64,000 bases of DNA. Source: Candidatus Halocynthiibacter alkanivorans (GTDB lineage: Bacteria; Pseudomonadota; Alphaproteobacteria; Rhodobacterales; Rhodobacteraceae). This document shows, one piece after another, positions 54,049 to 61,188 of this stretch. How positions within the stretch are numbered: the stretch's first letter is position 1; each line of letters starts with the position of its first letter. The notes beneath the pieces were generated by a model. The model did not search any database and had not been told where the DNA came from. It saw nothing but the letters and a program-made list of their open reading frames with translations. Where the stretch lies: positions 62,001 through 126,000 of the forward strand of contig NZ_QOLB01000079.1 of assembly GCF_003333265.1 (NCBI RefSeq), read 5' to 3'. The translations under genes were made by a program, and so were the position numbers.

Positions 54049-56161
54049 TGAGGCGCCGCTGTTGTTCTACTCTGCGCTCGATAACCGCGATCTGTCCTTC
54101 AGTTAACTGATTGCGGGCGCGTGCGAGAATTTTCTCAATGTTTTTCACCTTGCCGATCTCCGCCAATCTTGCGTTGAAATAGGCCTTTATCGGATCTGCC
54201 GGCACAACCACCCCGTCAAGATAGAGGCGCGCGAGTTCGCGGTACCCGTCCCGGAAACCCCGGTCGGCAGACAGCTTAAACAGATCAATCACCCGGTCGG
54301 GGTCTGCTGATCCGGCACCTGTAGCGATCAGATCCCTGGCGAAAAACACCGGTGCAAACCGGTCGCCCGCCGCAATTGCCCGTTGAAACCAAAGATGGGA
54401 CTTGTTGCGGTCAGGCTCCACACCCCATCCCGCCAGGTAGCTGCGGCCGAGTGAGTTCATCGCCGCGCGCTGACCGTTGGCCGCGGCCAGATGATACAGC
54501 GCGGCAGCCGCGACCTCATCCTTTTTCACGCCGCGCCCTTTGCGGTACAGGTCCGCCAGCGCATTTTGCGCATTGGCCCATCCCATTCCGGAGGCCAGCC
54601 GATACCACAGCACACCTTCTTCCGGCACCGGGTCCATACCCTGTCCTTTGACAAACATTGTCCCGACATTGGTGCGGGCGCGCAGATTTCCCAGTTGCGC
54701 AGCCTGCCTGTAATAGGCCGCAGCGGTGTCGTAGTCGACATCTCCGCCCCTGCCTTTGATCGCCATAAAACCGAGGTTGGTGAGCGCCGCAGAATAGCCC
54801 TGGCCGGAGGCTCTCAAATAATAATACCGTGCTAAATCATAACGCCCCGCCAGGTCCAGGACGCGGCCGAACTGAAACAGGATACGTGGATTCTCCGGGT
54901 CCTCGTTCAGGCGGAAGCCGCACGCCCGGGCCGCCTCGCGTATGTTGACCAGCCCGCCCCTGATCGGCGGCGCAACCCGCTGCGGATCGGCCGGATCAGA
55001 CGCCAGCATATCACAGCGGGTCACAAGCTGTGCCAGCCCGTTTTCCACCCGGGGCAGGCGATCCGGCCAGATCCGGAACAATTCGGCCGGAATGTCTGTG
55101 TCGGGTTGAAACCCCACCTGGGTCTCAAACACCGTCCGGGCACGTTCCAGCTCGAGGATTGTTGCCGAGCTGACCGCCCCGTTTGCAAGAACGAGCTGCC
55201 GGCTGGTGTCCGACCTGACAATCTGAATGTCGCGCAACCGTTGCGAAGCCTGGTCAATAAAAGAGCTGCCGGGGAAGGCAGATATGAAATCGGACAGAGT
55301 GTTGGCAGTCAGTTCGTTGCGCAGAAACCACCACACAACATCCCCCAGCTTCGGGGCTCTCGCTGACACGGTTTCCCTGGCTATCGTGTCCGAAAAGGCC
55401 GGTTTGAACTGTGGGTCAGTTTCTGTGGATCCGACCACCCAGGGGATTTGCAGGCTTTCAGTCGCAATCCGCACGTCCCGCCGCACCGAGCGCAGCGCCT
55501 GAGACACGGTAATACCTTTGCGCCGCAACGCGCGGCTGAAGGCAAGAGCATAAGGACCGTTGCCGCCGCGCGGACCGTCAAACGCCAGCTCGCCCGCACT
55601 GGTCGAATAGGCGATCAGAGTCTGGGCATCGCCGCTTTCCTCAAAGGATAGCCCCTGAGAAAACGCGTCGTCGATACTGGAAAACGGATCATTGCGGCAG
55701 GCATCAATGATGATCAACCGCAGCGATGCAACGGAACCAGGATCATCCTTTTCAGGCGTTGTTGCCTCCAGGATACTGGTAAGCGGCACCCGTTTTTCAT
55801 TGATCGTCTCGGCGGTGAGCTCGTCGACATCCACAGCCAGCAACTGGTTCTGACCGTTGTACTGGAATGCATGCCCGGCATAATAAAACACGCTCAGATC
55901 AGCGCCCCTGAACTGCTCACCGATTTCGGCCAATATGCTGTCCATAGAAGCCCGCTCGACATCGAAGTAGGCGGAAACGGAAAAACCGGCCTCTGCCAGG
56001 GCCGCAGCGACAGAGCTTGCATCCCGCGCAGCATTGGCGAGCGGCGCCGCAGGATACCGCACATTGCCGATGACGGCGGCTTCAAACCGAGCTGCCTGTG
56101 ACGGTAGTGTGGATACGAGCGACGCAGCGACAATCAGAGTGGGCAGAAGTTTCAATATCAT
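54038..56161 (-). CDS. Exported caspase-like protein (peptidase C14) with Sel1 repeats
   Basis: 707 residues from ATG 56161; an upstream in-frame GTG is less likely. A signal peptide (MILKLLPTLIVAASLVSTLP, cleavage near SQA) leads into a caspase/metacaspase p20-like domain. The catalytic dyad is His97 (VFYYAGHAFQYNG) and Cys155 (RLIIIDACRNDPF). From about residue 430 on there are at least five Sel1-type repeats, such as SAALTNLGFMAIKGRGGDVD, NAQNALADLYRKGRGVKKDE and RAAMNSLGRSYLAGWGVEPD. It should be a periplasmic cysteine protease or a protein-interaction scaffold. It is the first gene of a three-gene minus-strand operon with the radical SAM and sulfotransferase genes, so it may process the modified product. 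Confidence 0.88.
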   Translation of the reverse strand: MILKLLPTLIVAASLVSTLPSQAARFEAAVIGNVRYPAAPLANAARDASSVAAALAEAGFSVSAYFDVERASMDSILAEIGEQFRGADLSVFYYAGHAFQYNGQNQLLAVDVDELTAETINEKRVPLTSILEATTPEKDDPGSVASLRLIIIDACRNDPFSSIDDAFSQGLSFEESGDAQTLIAYSTSAGELAFDGPRGGNGPYALAFSRALRRKGITVSQALRSVRRDVRIATESLQIPWVVGSTETDPQFKPAFSDTIARETVSARAPKLGDVVWWFLRNELTANTLSDFISAFPGSSFIDQASQRLRDIQIVRSDTSRQLVLANGAVSSATILELERARTVFETQVGFQPDTDIPAELFRIWPDRLPRVENGLAQLVTRCDMLASDPADPQRVAPPIRGGLVNIREAARACGFRLNEDPENPRILFQFGRVLDLAGRYDLARYYYLRASGQGYSAALTNLGFMAIKGRGGDVDYDTAAAYYRQAAQLGNLRARTNVGTMFVKGQGMDPVPEEGVLWYRLASGMGWANAQNALADLYRKGRGVKKDEVAAAALYHLAAANGQRAAMNSLGRSYLAGWGVEPDRNKSHLWFQRAIAAGDRFAPVFFARDLIATGAGSADPDRVIDLFKLSADRGFRDGYRELARLYLDGVVVPADPIKAYFNARLAEIGKVKNIEKILARARNQLTEGQIAVIERRVEQQRRLNGI

Positions 56162-56579
56162 GGGATAACCCCCGAAACTTTTGACTGAGCATAGTATGGC
56201 GACCATTTCCGGTCAATAATTCCGGAAACGTTCCGTCAACCCCCGTCGATTTATGACGCCGGTTTCGGCTCCCGGGAAGGAAACTGAAAACGACCGGGAA
56301 AGTATTGTGAATGTTCAAAGGCGGAATTCTGAGCCTTGTGGCCCATACTGCCGGGGAAATGTGGTGGCGGCTTTCCTGCGAATAATCAGCGTGTGTTCCG
56401 CGCCCGTCAACGGGCTGTGTCCCGGGTCACGCGCAACCCAGCAATCAATCCGGAAACAGTCGCAGTGAAGGACTGGTACGGCGTGCAGAGCTGGACGTTG
56501 CAAACTCTGTGCCGGAAGAGGCTTAATGCATCTGCTGCACCTGGCCAGGTCGCCACAGTTACTTCCGTTTGCATACAGA
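56162..56579. other. Divergent intergenic region
   Basis: About 420 bp between the caspase operon and the first Tat-leader peptide gene. No gene is supported; both promoters must lie here. Open frames on either strand have no resemblance to known proteins. Confidence 0.5.
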
Positions 56580-56608
56580 TTGAAAAAACGGCTGATATAT
56601 TGTACAAT
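56580..56608 (+). promoter_or_regulatory. Sigma-70-type promoter of Tat-leader peptide gene 1
   Basis: TTGAAA (56580-56585) and TACAAT (56603-56608) are separated by exactly 17 bp. The arrangement and the hexamers are identical to those before peptide gene 2. The predicted start lies about 28 bp upstream of the ATG. Confidence 0.72.
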
Positions 56609-56642
56609 TCCCTCATTCATTAATTGATTGTTGGGGGGACAG

Positions 56643-56873
56643 ATGGGGGACTCAAGGATTGAGCACCGTGTAACAAGACGCGATTTCCTGGCGCGGTCAG
56701 GCAAGATTGCAGGTGCAGCTCCGGCTGTCACACTGCTGCTGTCGACAACGAGCATTCCAAACAGCGCGGTTGCATCATACACGCATAATCACTCGGGTTA
56801 TAAGCCAAAGGGGGGAAACCGTTCGCACGGGGGCAGAAGAGGCCGCAGAGGCCGCAGAGGTCGCAGAAGGTAG
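56643..56873 (+). CDS. Short Tat-leader peptide 1 with a poly-Arg/Gly tail
   Basis: 76 residues from ATG 56643 with a GGGGGGA ribosome-binding site. Residues 10-44 form a leader with a twin-arginine motif (VTRRDFLARSGKIAGA), a hydrophobic stretch (PAVTLLLSTTSIP) and an AVA cleavage site. The remaining 32 residues are extremely basic: 12 Lys/Arg, 3 His and no acidic residue, ending in a repeated GRR pattern coded by a 9-bp DNA repeat (about 56842-56871). The leader is almost identical, residue for residue, to that of the next small gene, whose tail is acidic. It is probably an exported or modified small peptide; no family was recognised. It lies upstream of a PqqD/kinase gene, so it is a candidate RiPP precursor. 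Confidence 0.75.
   Translation: MGDSRIEHRVTRRDFLARSGKIAGAAPAVTLLLSTTSIPNSAVASYTHNHSGYKPKGGNRSHGGRRGRRGRRGRRR
56842..56871 (+). repeat. 9-bp coding repeat encoding Gly-Arg-Arg units
   Basis: The unit GGCCGCAGA (with a GGTCGCAGA variant) is repeated in frame at the end of peptide gene 1. Slippage could change the tail length. It is too short and lacks spacers to be CRISPR. Confidence 0.65.
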
Positions 56874-57028
56874 AATCGCGCTGCCCCGCAGCCTGTGGCA
56901 CAGGGACCGGGCGCGCGTTATGACCACGCAGTTGGCAGAGGCTATCGCAGAACCGCGCGGGACAGACACCGGTTTGGTGCTTGATGTTTCAGTCAATACA
57001 ACCGCAGGTTTTTCCCTTTGCATGTACA

Positions 57029-57057
57029 TTGAAAAATCGGCCCAAAAATAGTACAAT
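57029..57057 (+). promoter_or_regulatory. Sigma-70-type promoter of Tat-leader peptide gene 2
   Basis: TTGAAA (57029-57034) and TACAAT (57052-57057) are separated by 17 bp, the same elements and spacing as for gene 1. The surrounding bases are also related (TTTGCAT...ACATTGAAAAA versus TTTGCAT...AGATTGAAAAA), which shows that promoter and gene were duplicated together. Confidence 0.72.
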
Positions 57058-57092
57058 CCCCTTATTCATAAGGCGATAAACGGGAGGTACAG

Positions 57093-57314
57093 ATGGAGAA
57101 TGCGGAAAGCGAAAACAGCGTAACACGACGAGATTTTCTGGCCCGGTCAGGCAAGATCGCAGGTGCTGTACCTGCAGTCACATTGCTGATGTCGACCACG
57201 GTAATTCCTGGCAAGGCAATTGCGGGATACATGGATGGACCCATTATCCGCGACGAGTACGACGACGATGAATATGATGACGATGAAGAAGACGACGAAG
57301 AAGACGACGAATAA
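57093..57314 (+). CDS. Short Tat-leader peptide 2 with a poly-Asp/Glu tail
   Basis: 73 residues from ATG 57093 with a GGGAGG ribosome-binding site. The leader (SVTRRDFLARSGKIAGAVPA, VTLLMSTTVIPGKAIAG) aligns without gaps to that of peptide 1, with the cleavage motif AIA at 42-44. The 29-residue tail has about 19 acidic residues and one Arg (DEYDDDEYDDDEEDDEEDDE). It is thus a paralogue of peptide 1 with an opposite charge. A polyanionic tail could bind cations or the basic partner, or could be a substrate region (two Tyr) for the neighbouring enzymes. No known family was recognised. Confidence 0.78.
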   Translation: MENAESENSVTRRDFLARSGKIAGAVPAVTLLMSTTVIPGKAIAGYMDGPIIRDEYDDDEYDDDEEDDEEDDE

Positions 57315-57323
57315 GACGATTAG

Positions 57324-57348
57324 ATCATATGATAGTACGAATCGTACT
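57324..57348. repeat. Two adjacent palindromes after peptide gene 2
   Basis: ATCATATGAT (57324-57333) is a perfect 10-bp palindrome and is followed directly by AGTACGA-A-TCGTACT (57334-57348) with perfect 7-bp arms. They lie 10-34 bp past the stop. They could be a regulatory binding site for the downstream kinase operon; as RNA the stems are weak. Confidence 0.55.
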
Positions 57349-57728
57349 GGCCCGCGGCCTCAGGAAATATGTCCGTTTGCACATTACGTGAAATTTGTGG
57401 CCTGAAACGCCGTGGATGCCGAGTGTGTCGTGCCTGCGTCAGGGGGCGTTGTGCGGGCAGCAATTTTCAGCCTGTATCAGAGATACCCGGCAGGCTAACA
57501 ATAGTGCCGGTAAGTCTACGGAATAGAAGTCAATCCGCCTGAAATATTGTTCCGGGTGTGGCAACGAAACCCAGGCGGCATTGATCGCATAAAATGCTTT
57601 GGCTTTGATTACAATTGCCCGCCAAAGGCCCGTCAGATTGCAAACAAAACGGTGTCGAGAGTAGGGACAATCAAATATTTCGCCAGTACGGTTTTGGTCA
57701 GTTGCGTCAAACCGGTTTGAGGGAGCGC
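57349..57728. other. Leader region of the kinase gene
   Basis: About 380 bp between peptide gene 2 and the PqqD-kinase gene. The kinase frame is open back to 57615, but that part lacks homology. No other gene was recognised. Confidence 0.45.
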
Positions 57729-57737
57729 GTGTTAACT

Positions 57738-58958
57738 ATGGGATCAGCAATTGCGCCGCACAAAGACGTCACCATCCACCTGATTGGGAAAGACGCTCTG
57801 TTGCTACAGGCTGAACGTGGCGATCTGATCCGGCTCAATCCAGCGGCGGCGTATATCTGGTGCTGTCTGCAAGATGGCCAGGGACCTGAAGAGATTATTT
57901 CTGATTACAGTTCTGAGTACTGCAGGTCCAAAGAGCATGCGCGGAACGAAATTGACCTGACCCTCAAAAATTTCAGTGATCATGGTCTGCTGGCAGGGGG
58001 GGCAGATGAGGCTGTAGAGTCGCGTCCTGAGCCCGGGCAAACGCCGCTCCCACGCAGGAGCACCCCCCCTGAAAGGAGAGGCCCGCAGCACAGCCTTCAA
58101 ATTCTGGGCACAAAGTTCCATGTTTATTACCCCAGCGCTGATCTTCGCGACGCCGTGGAAGAGGTCATGGCGCAATTTTCCGAACCTGACAAAAGCTGTG
58201 ACGTTGTGATGGATGTTGTCCGGCGCGGCGGGGGCTACGGAATCCTCGCCGATGGTCAGGAAATCGAGTCGGGGCGGTCGGTCGACGAGCTGATCCCCCA
58301 GTTAAAAAGTGCATTGTTGGTGACCGCGATCAACCGGATTGAATTCGGCGCATATTTCCATTCGGCGGTTCTGAGTGTTGGTGACGAACTGTTGCTGCTG
58401 CCCGGACCGGCAGGGAGCGGGAAAACCTGTTTAACACTGGCGCTCTCTCTCAATGGCTTTGGCTATGTTTCCGACGAAACTGCCTTGCTTGAAATGAAGA
58501 CCATGCATATCCGCGCGGTTCCGCTGAGCCCCTGTTTAAAGTCTGGTGCCTGGGATCTGATTTCCACAATGTATCCAGCCCTGTCGAAAATCAAACCTTA
58601 TCAGCGAGTTGACGGCAAAGAAGTTAAATACCTTCCTGTGCCTGCCTGGCGGGGGAACGGATCGCGGGATACGGCCCGCCCGGCGCGGTGGATGGTATTT
58701 CCAACCTACAGTCCGGAGCAACCAACCGAACTGCGACGTGTTGAGCATATCGATGCGCTTCAAAGGCTGGTTCAGGATTGCAATGCATGGCGCGCAGATT
58801 TGACGCCGCAAATGGTCGACCAGATCATTGAGTGGATTTACGGTGTGACCTGTTATGAATTATGCTTCTCGTCACTGGATGAAGCTGTGAATGAAATCGC
58901 CAGTATATGCAAAGATGGACAGTTCGGGCACAGCAACAAGCGGCTGCATCTTCTGTAA
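57738..58958 (+). CDS. PqqD-like (RRE) domain fused to an HPr-kinase-like ATPase
   Basis: 406 residues from ATG 57738; GTG 57729 with GGGAG just before it is an alternative. Residues about 8-90 are a PqqD-like winged helix, the fold of RiPP recognition elements (ERGDLIRLNPAAAYIWCCLQ, NEIDLTLKNFSDHGLL). A Pro/Arg-rich linker (about 92-117) leads to an HPr kinase/phosphorylase-like domain: His208 in GAYFHSAVLSVGDELLLLPG, P-loop GPAGSGKT at 223-230, and YVSDETALL at about 243-251. HPrK-like kinases next to RRE proteins are known to phosphorylate lasso peptides; similar fusions occur in cell-surface glycan clusters. Here it probably recognises the leader of the small peptides upstream and phosphorylates a substrate. 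That link is inferred. Confidence 0.85.
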   Translation: MGSAIAPHKDVTIHLIGKDALLLQAERGDLIRLNPAAAYIWCCLQDGQGPEEIISDYSSEYCRSKEHARNEIDLTLKNFSDHGLLAGGADEAVESRPEPGQTPLPRRSTPPERRGPQHSLQILGTKFHVYYPSADLRDAVEEVMAQFSEPDKSCDVVMDVVRRGGGYGILADGQEIESGRSVDELIPQLKSALLVTAINRIEFGAYFHSAVLSVGDELLLLPGPAGSGKTCLTLALSLNGFGYVSDETALLEMKTMHIRAVPLSPCLKSGAWDLISTMYPALSKIKPYQRVDGKEVKYLPVPAWRGNGSRDTARPARWMVFPTYSPEQPTELRRVEHIDALQRLVQDCNAWRADLTPQMVDQIIEWIYGVTCYELCFSSLDEAVNEIASICKDGQFGHSNKRLHLL

Positions 58959-59042
58959 TCGGAAGAAACTGCAGAAGCCTGATTTCAAATCCGCCGGACC
59001 GGCTCATGTCCTGGGCCAGGCCGGTTTTAAAACCAGACCGGA

Positions 59043-60155
59043 ATGTCCCGACCGGTTCACAACACAAAAAGGTGTCTCTTGCCAGAAACCGATCCGGGAA
59101 TAGATTTTGTTCTGGACTGCGTAGCGCAGCACCCCGGCAATGCGCGGAAGGTTCTTGCGGCGGGGATCAACCTTGAATCCGCAATCAAATTCGCAATCGA
59201 CAATGAAGTGGTCGGAGAATTGCTTTTTGCGATTGAAAGCGAAAATCTCGACATCCCTGATGACGTCGTGCGGGCCATGCATATTTTTTTGCACCGATAT
59301 CCTGTCCCATTGCGGGCGGTCCGGCGTCAAACCCTTGAAATTGCGAGAGTACTGAATGCGCATGGCGTGGATTTTTTCATCGCGAAAGGAGTGGTGTGGA
59401 ACGTGCTGTACCGGGACGAGGGAGTCGTGCGAACAACCAAGGACGTAGATGTCTATCTCAGGAAGGAAGACATAACCTCTGTCGTAACCATGTTGGAGAA
59501 ACGGGGATACATCCGTCGGAATGTTTCGCTGCAAACATCCCTGAAGCACCTGCACCACTATGATATCTGGTCACCTGATTACGGCATTCATATTGAGTTG
59601 CACTGGAACCTTGCCCATCCGCGGCACAATTTGCGGTTTTGCATTGATCAGGCAATCTCTCGCTGTGCCAGTGCCTTGTTTGACGATCAGACGGTGCCGG
59701 TCCTGAGCGCCCGTGATGCAATCGTCTTTCTCGCACTGGAACTTTCGAAAGACTCATGGGAGAACCTGAAAAAACTTATCGATTTCTCCCGGTGCGTTTC
59801 AGCCGCGTCTGACAATGATTTGTCCGGCGCGGTGGAATTTGCCCGCAGCAACGGATGCGCGCGCGCACTGTCAATCAGCCTGGCGCTGTCACATCAATTG
59901 GGCCTGGCACAAAGAACGGAGCATACCCCTTCATTGCGCAACTCCAACGGCGTTTCAGCAAGGCTGGTCGACATATGCGAGCAACATTTCAGATCAAACC
60001 GTAGACATCATTCGCTCGTTAGCAGGATGGTCCGGGGCCTCACGCTTGCACAAAAGCATGACAGTTGGCTGGCCCGGTTATATCATATCTGGCGCATCAT
60101 CATCGTGTACAGATTTCACAGTTGGATCGGGTTGCGTGCAGACAAGTTTTGGTAG
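59043..60155 (+). CDS. Nucleotidyltransferase family protein (NTP_transf_5)
   Basis: 370 residues. The MNT/NTP_transf_5 core is visible: GVDFFIAKGVVWNVLYRDEG, then VVRTTKDVDVYLRKEDITSV, in which the DVD pair supplies the metal-binding acids; IHIELHWNLAHPRHNLRF follows. The N-terminal 90 and C-terminal 130 residues are helical. The start could also be the ATG region a few codons on. It lies 84 bp after the kinase gene on the same strand. Such proteins recur beside PqqD-HPrK genes in RiPP and surface-polysaccharide loci; they may transfer a nucleotide to a peptide or protein, but the activity is not established. Confidence 0.83.
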   Translation: MSRPVHNTKRCLLPETDPGIDFVLDCVAQHPGNARKVLAAGINLESAIKFAIDNEVVGELLFAIESENLDIPDDVVRAMHIFLHRYPVPLRAVRRQTLEIARVLNAHGVDFFIAKGVVWNVLYRDEGVVRTTKDVDVYLRKEDITSVVTMLEKRGYIRRNVSLQTSLKHLHHYDIWSPDYGIHIELHWNLAHPRHNLRFCIDQAISRCASALFDDQTVPVLSARDAIVFLALELSKDSWENLKKLIDFSRCVSAASDNDLSGAVEFARSNGCARALSISLALSHQLGLAQRTEHTPSLRNSNGVSARLVDICEQHFRSNRRHHSLVSRMVRGLTLAQKHDSWLARLYHIWRIIIVYRFHSWIGLRADKFW

Positions 60156-60178
60156 GTTCGGGAAATTGAACCGAACTT
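60154..60178 (+). terminator. Weak hairpin at the end of the nucleotidyltransferase gene
   Basis: AGGTTCGG (60154-60161) and CCGAACTT (60171-60178) pair with one G-U, overlapping the stop codon. There is no U-tract. It may mark the end of the kinase/nucleotidyltransferase transcript. Confidence 0.45.
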
Positions 60179-60279
60179 GAAGCCGGAGCAAAGGCAAAGT
60201 GATCATTTTAAATCACCATGCCATGCAATAGCCCCCTAAACCGGGCGCAAGCACGTTTCCAACAGAAAACCTGCCGCGT

Positions 60280-60531
60280 TCAATGCGGCTCGATGCCAAG
60301 CAACAGCAGTGCCGCGTGTAAGACGCTGAGTGAGTCGCCGTGACTGCCGCTTCCGTGCAGCATTTCACCCTCGTCCCGTAACGTCATGATCTCGGCCAGT
60401 TGCTCGGCTGTAAGCTCCGTGGTCATGGGAATAGCTTCATCAATTCGCTTTACATCCCTCGGACAATGCCCGGCGAAAGCCGGAGCCGAAAAGCTGATCA
60501 CCAGTGCGGTTGCGATGTAGAGTTTGATCAT
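60280..60531 (-). CDS. Small secreted protein of unknown function
   Basis: 83 residues from ATG 60531. A Sec signal peptide (MIKLYIATALVISFSAPAFA) ends at AFA before GHCPRDVKRIDEAI. The mature 63 residues contain one Cys, are helical, and end with SLSVLHAALLLLGIEPH. Short proteins of this layout, with CPRDVKRIDEA near the N-terminus and a two-helix hairpin, occur as conserved hypotheticals in marine alphaproteobacteria. The function is unknown. It converges on the nucleotidyltransferase gene. Confidence 0.75.
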   Translation of the reverse strand: MIKLYIATALVISFSAPAFAGHCPRDVKRIDEAIPMTTELTAEQLAEIMTLRDEGEMLHGSGSHGDSLSVLHAALLLLGIEPH

Positions 60532-60579
60532 AGCACTTACCCTTCTGTGTACGGCTGCCGGCGGATTGCCAGTGGCCAA

Positions 60580-61188
60580 TGGAATTCTGAAGGTGCGGAA
60601 ATTTGATACTAACTTAGCACATAGCTGCCTTTTGTCGACGTTGCCCCGTTTTTAACGCTGGATACCGGCCAATTTCGACTGTTGCAGACATCAGAGCGCC
60701 GAGGTCGGGGCAGCGACCTGTTTCGTGCAGAGGTTGCCCATCCCGGTTCATGCAGGCGCGGTTTTCGACACAGCGCTGCCATTTCGGCACCATGTGTCAT
60801 CACGCTCATCCTCTGGCCGGTGTGATCAACCGCTTGCGAACGGCAGAGTGACCGGACACAGATCTCCCAAAAAAACGACGTGCCAGACGCTTGCACCACG
60901 CCTTTGCCGTGATGCCTGCATATCGATGGAGTTGAAGTTGCGCTGGTTCATAGGCCAACACGTCAATTCGCCCGGGCAATCACAGCTCCTTACTTTCTGA
61001 TATGGGTCGCTCTGCTAGCTCCGACACCGCCGCGCAGTCCAGAGTGTCCGACCCGCGGCATTGCAAACCAGCTGAAAGCTGATCTGACGACCAGGTCGGG
61101 GCGTGGATCCCTTTCTCGTCAGATACTTAGCGGAAGAGAGCTGTCGCACTGGGCAAAAAGGCTTACATTAAAGTGCCAGGAGAAAAAA
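60580..61188. other. Intergenic region without a supported gene
   Basis: About 610 bp. A 96-codon minus frame (60609-60899) and a 91-codon plus frame are judged noise. The right end contains the promoter and the AGGAG ribosome-binding site of the nfeD-type gene. Confidence 0.5.

Noticed and set aside
56842-56871. Regular repeat that might suggest a CRISPR or minisatellite
   Set aside because: Contiguous 9-bp units with no spacers that encode Gly-Arg-Arg in frame. It is a coding repeat.
59458-59757. 99-codon minus-strand frame and similar antisense frames within long genes
   Set aside because: They lie entirely opposite well-supported coding sequence and show no domain features.
57738-60155. 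Ordinary lasso-peptide cluster
   Set aside because: Although an RRE and an HPrK-like kinase are present, no asparagine-synthetase-like cyclase or transglutaminase-like leader protease gene is in the window, and the leaders look like Tat signals.
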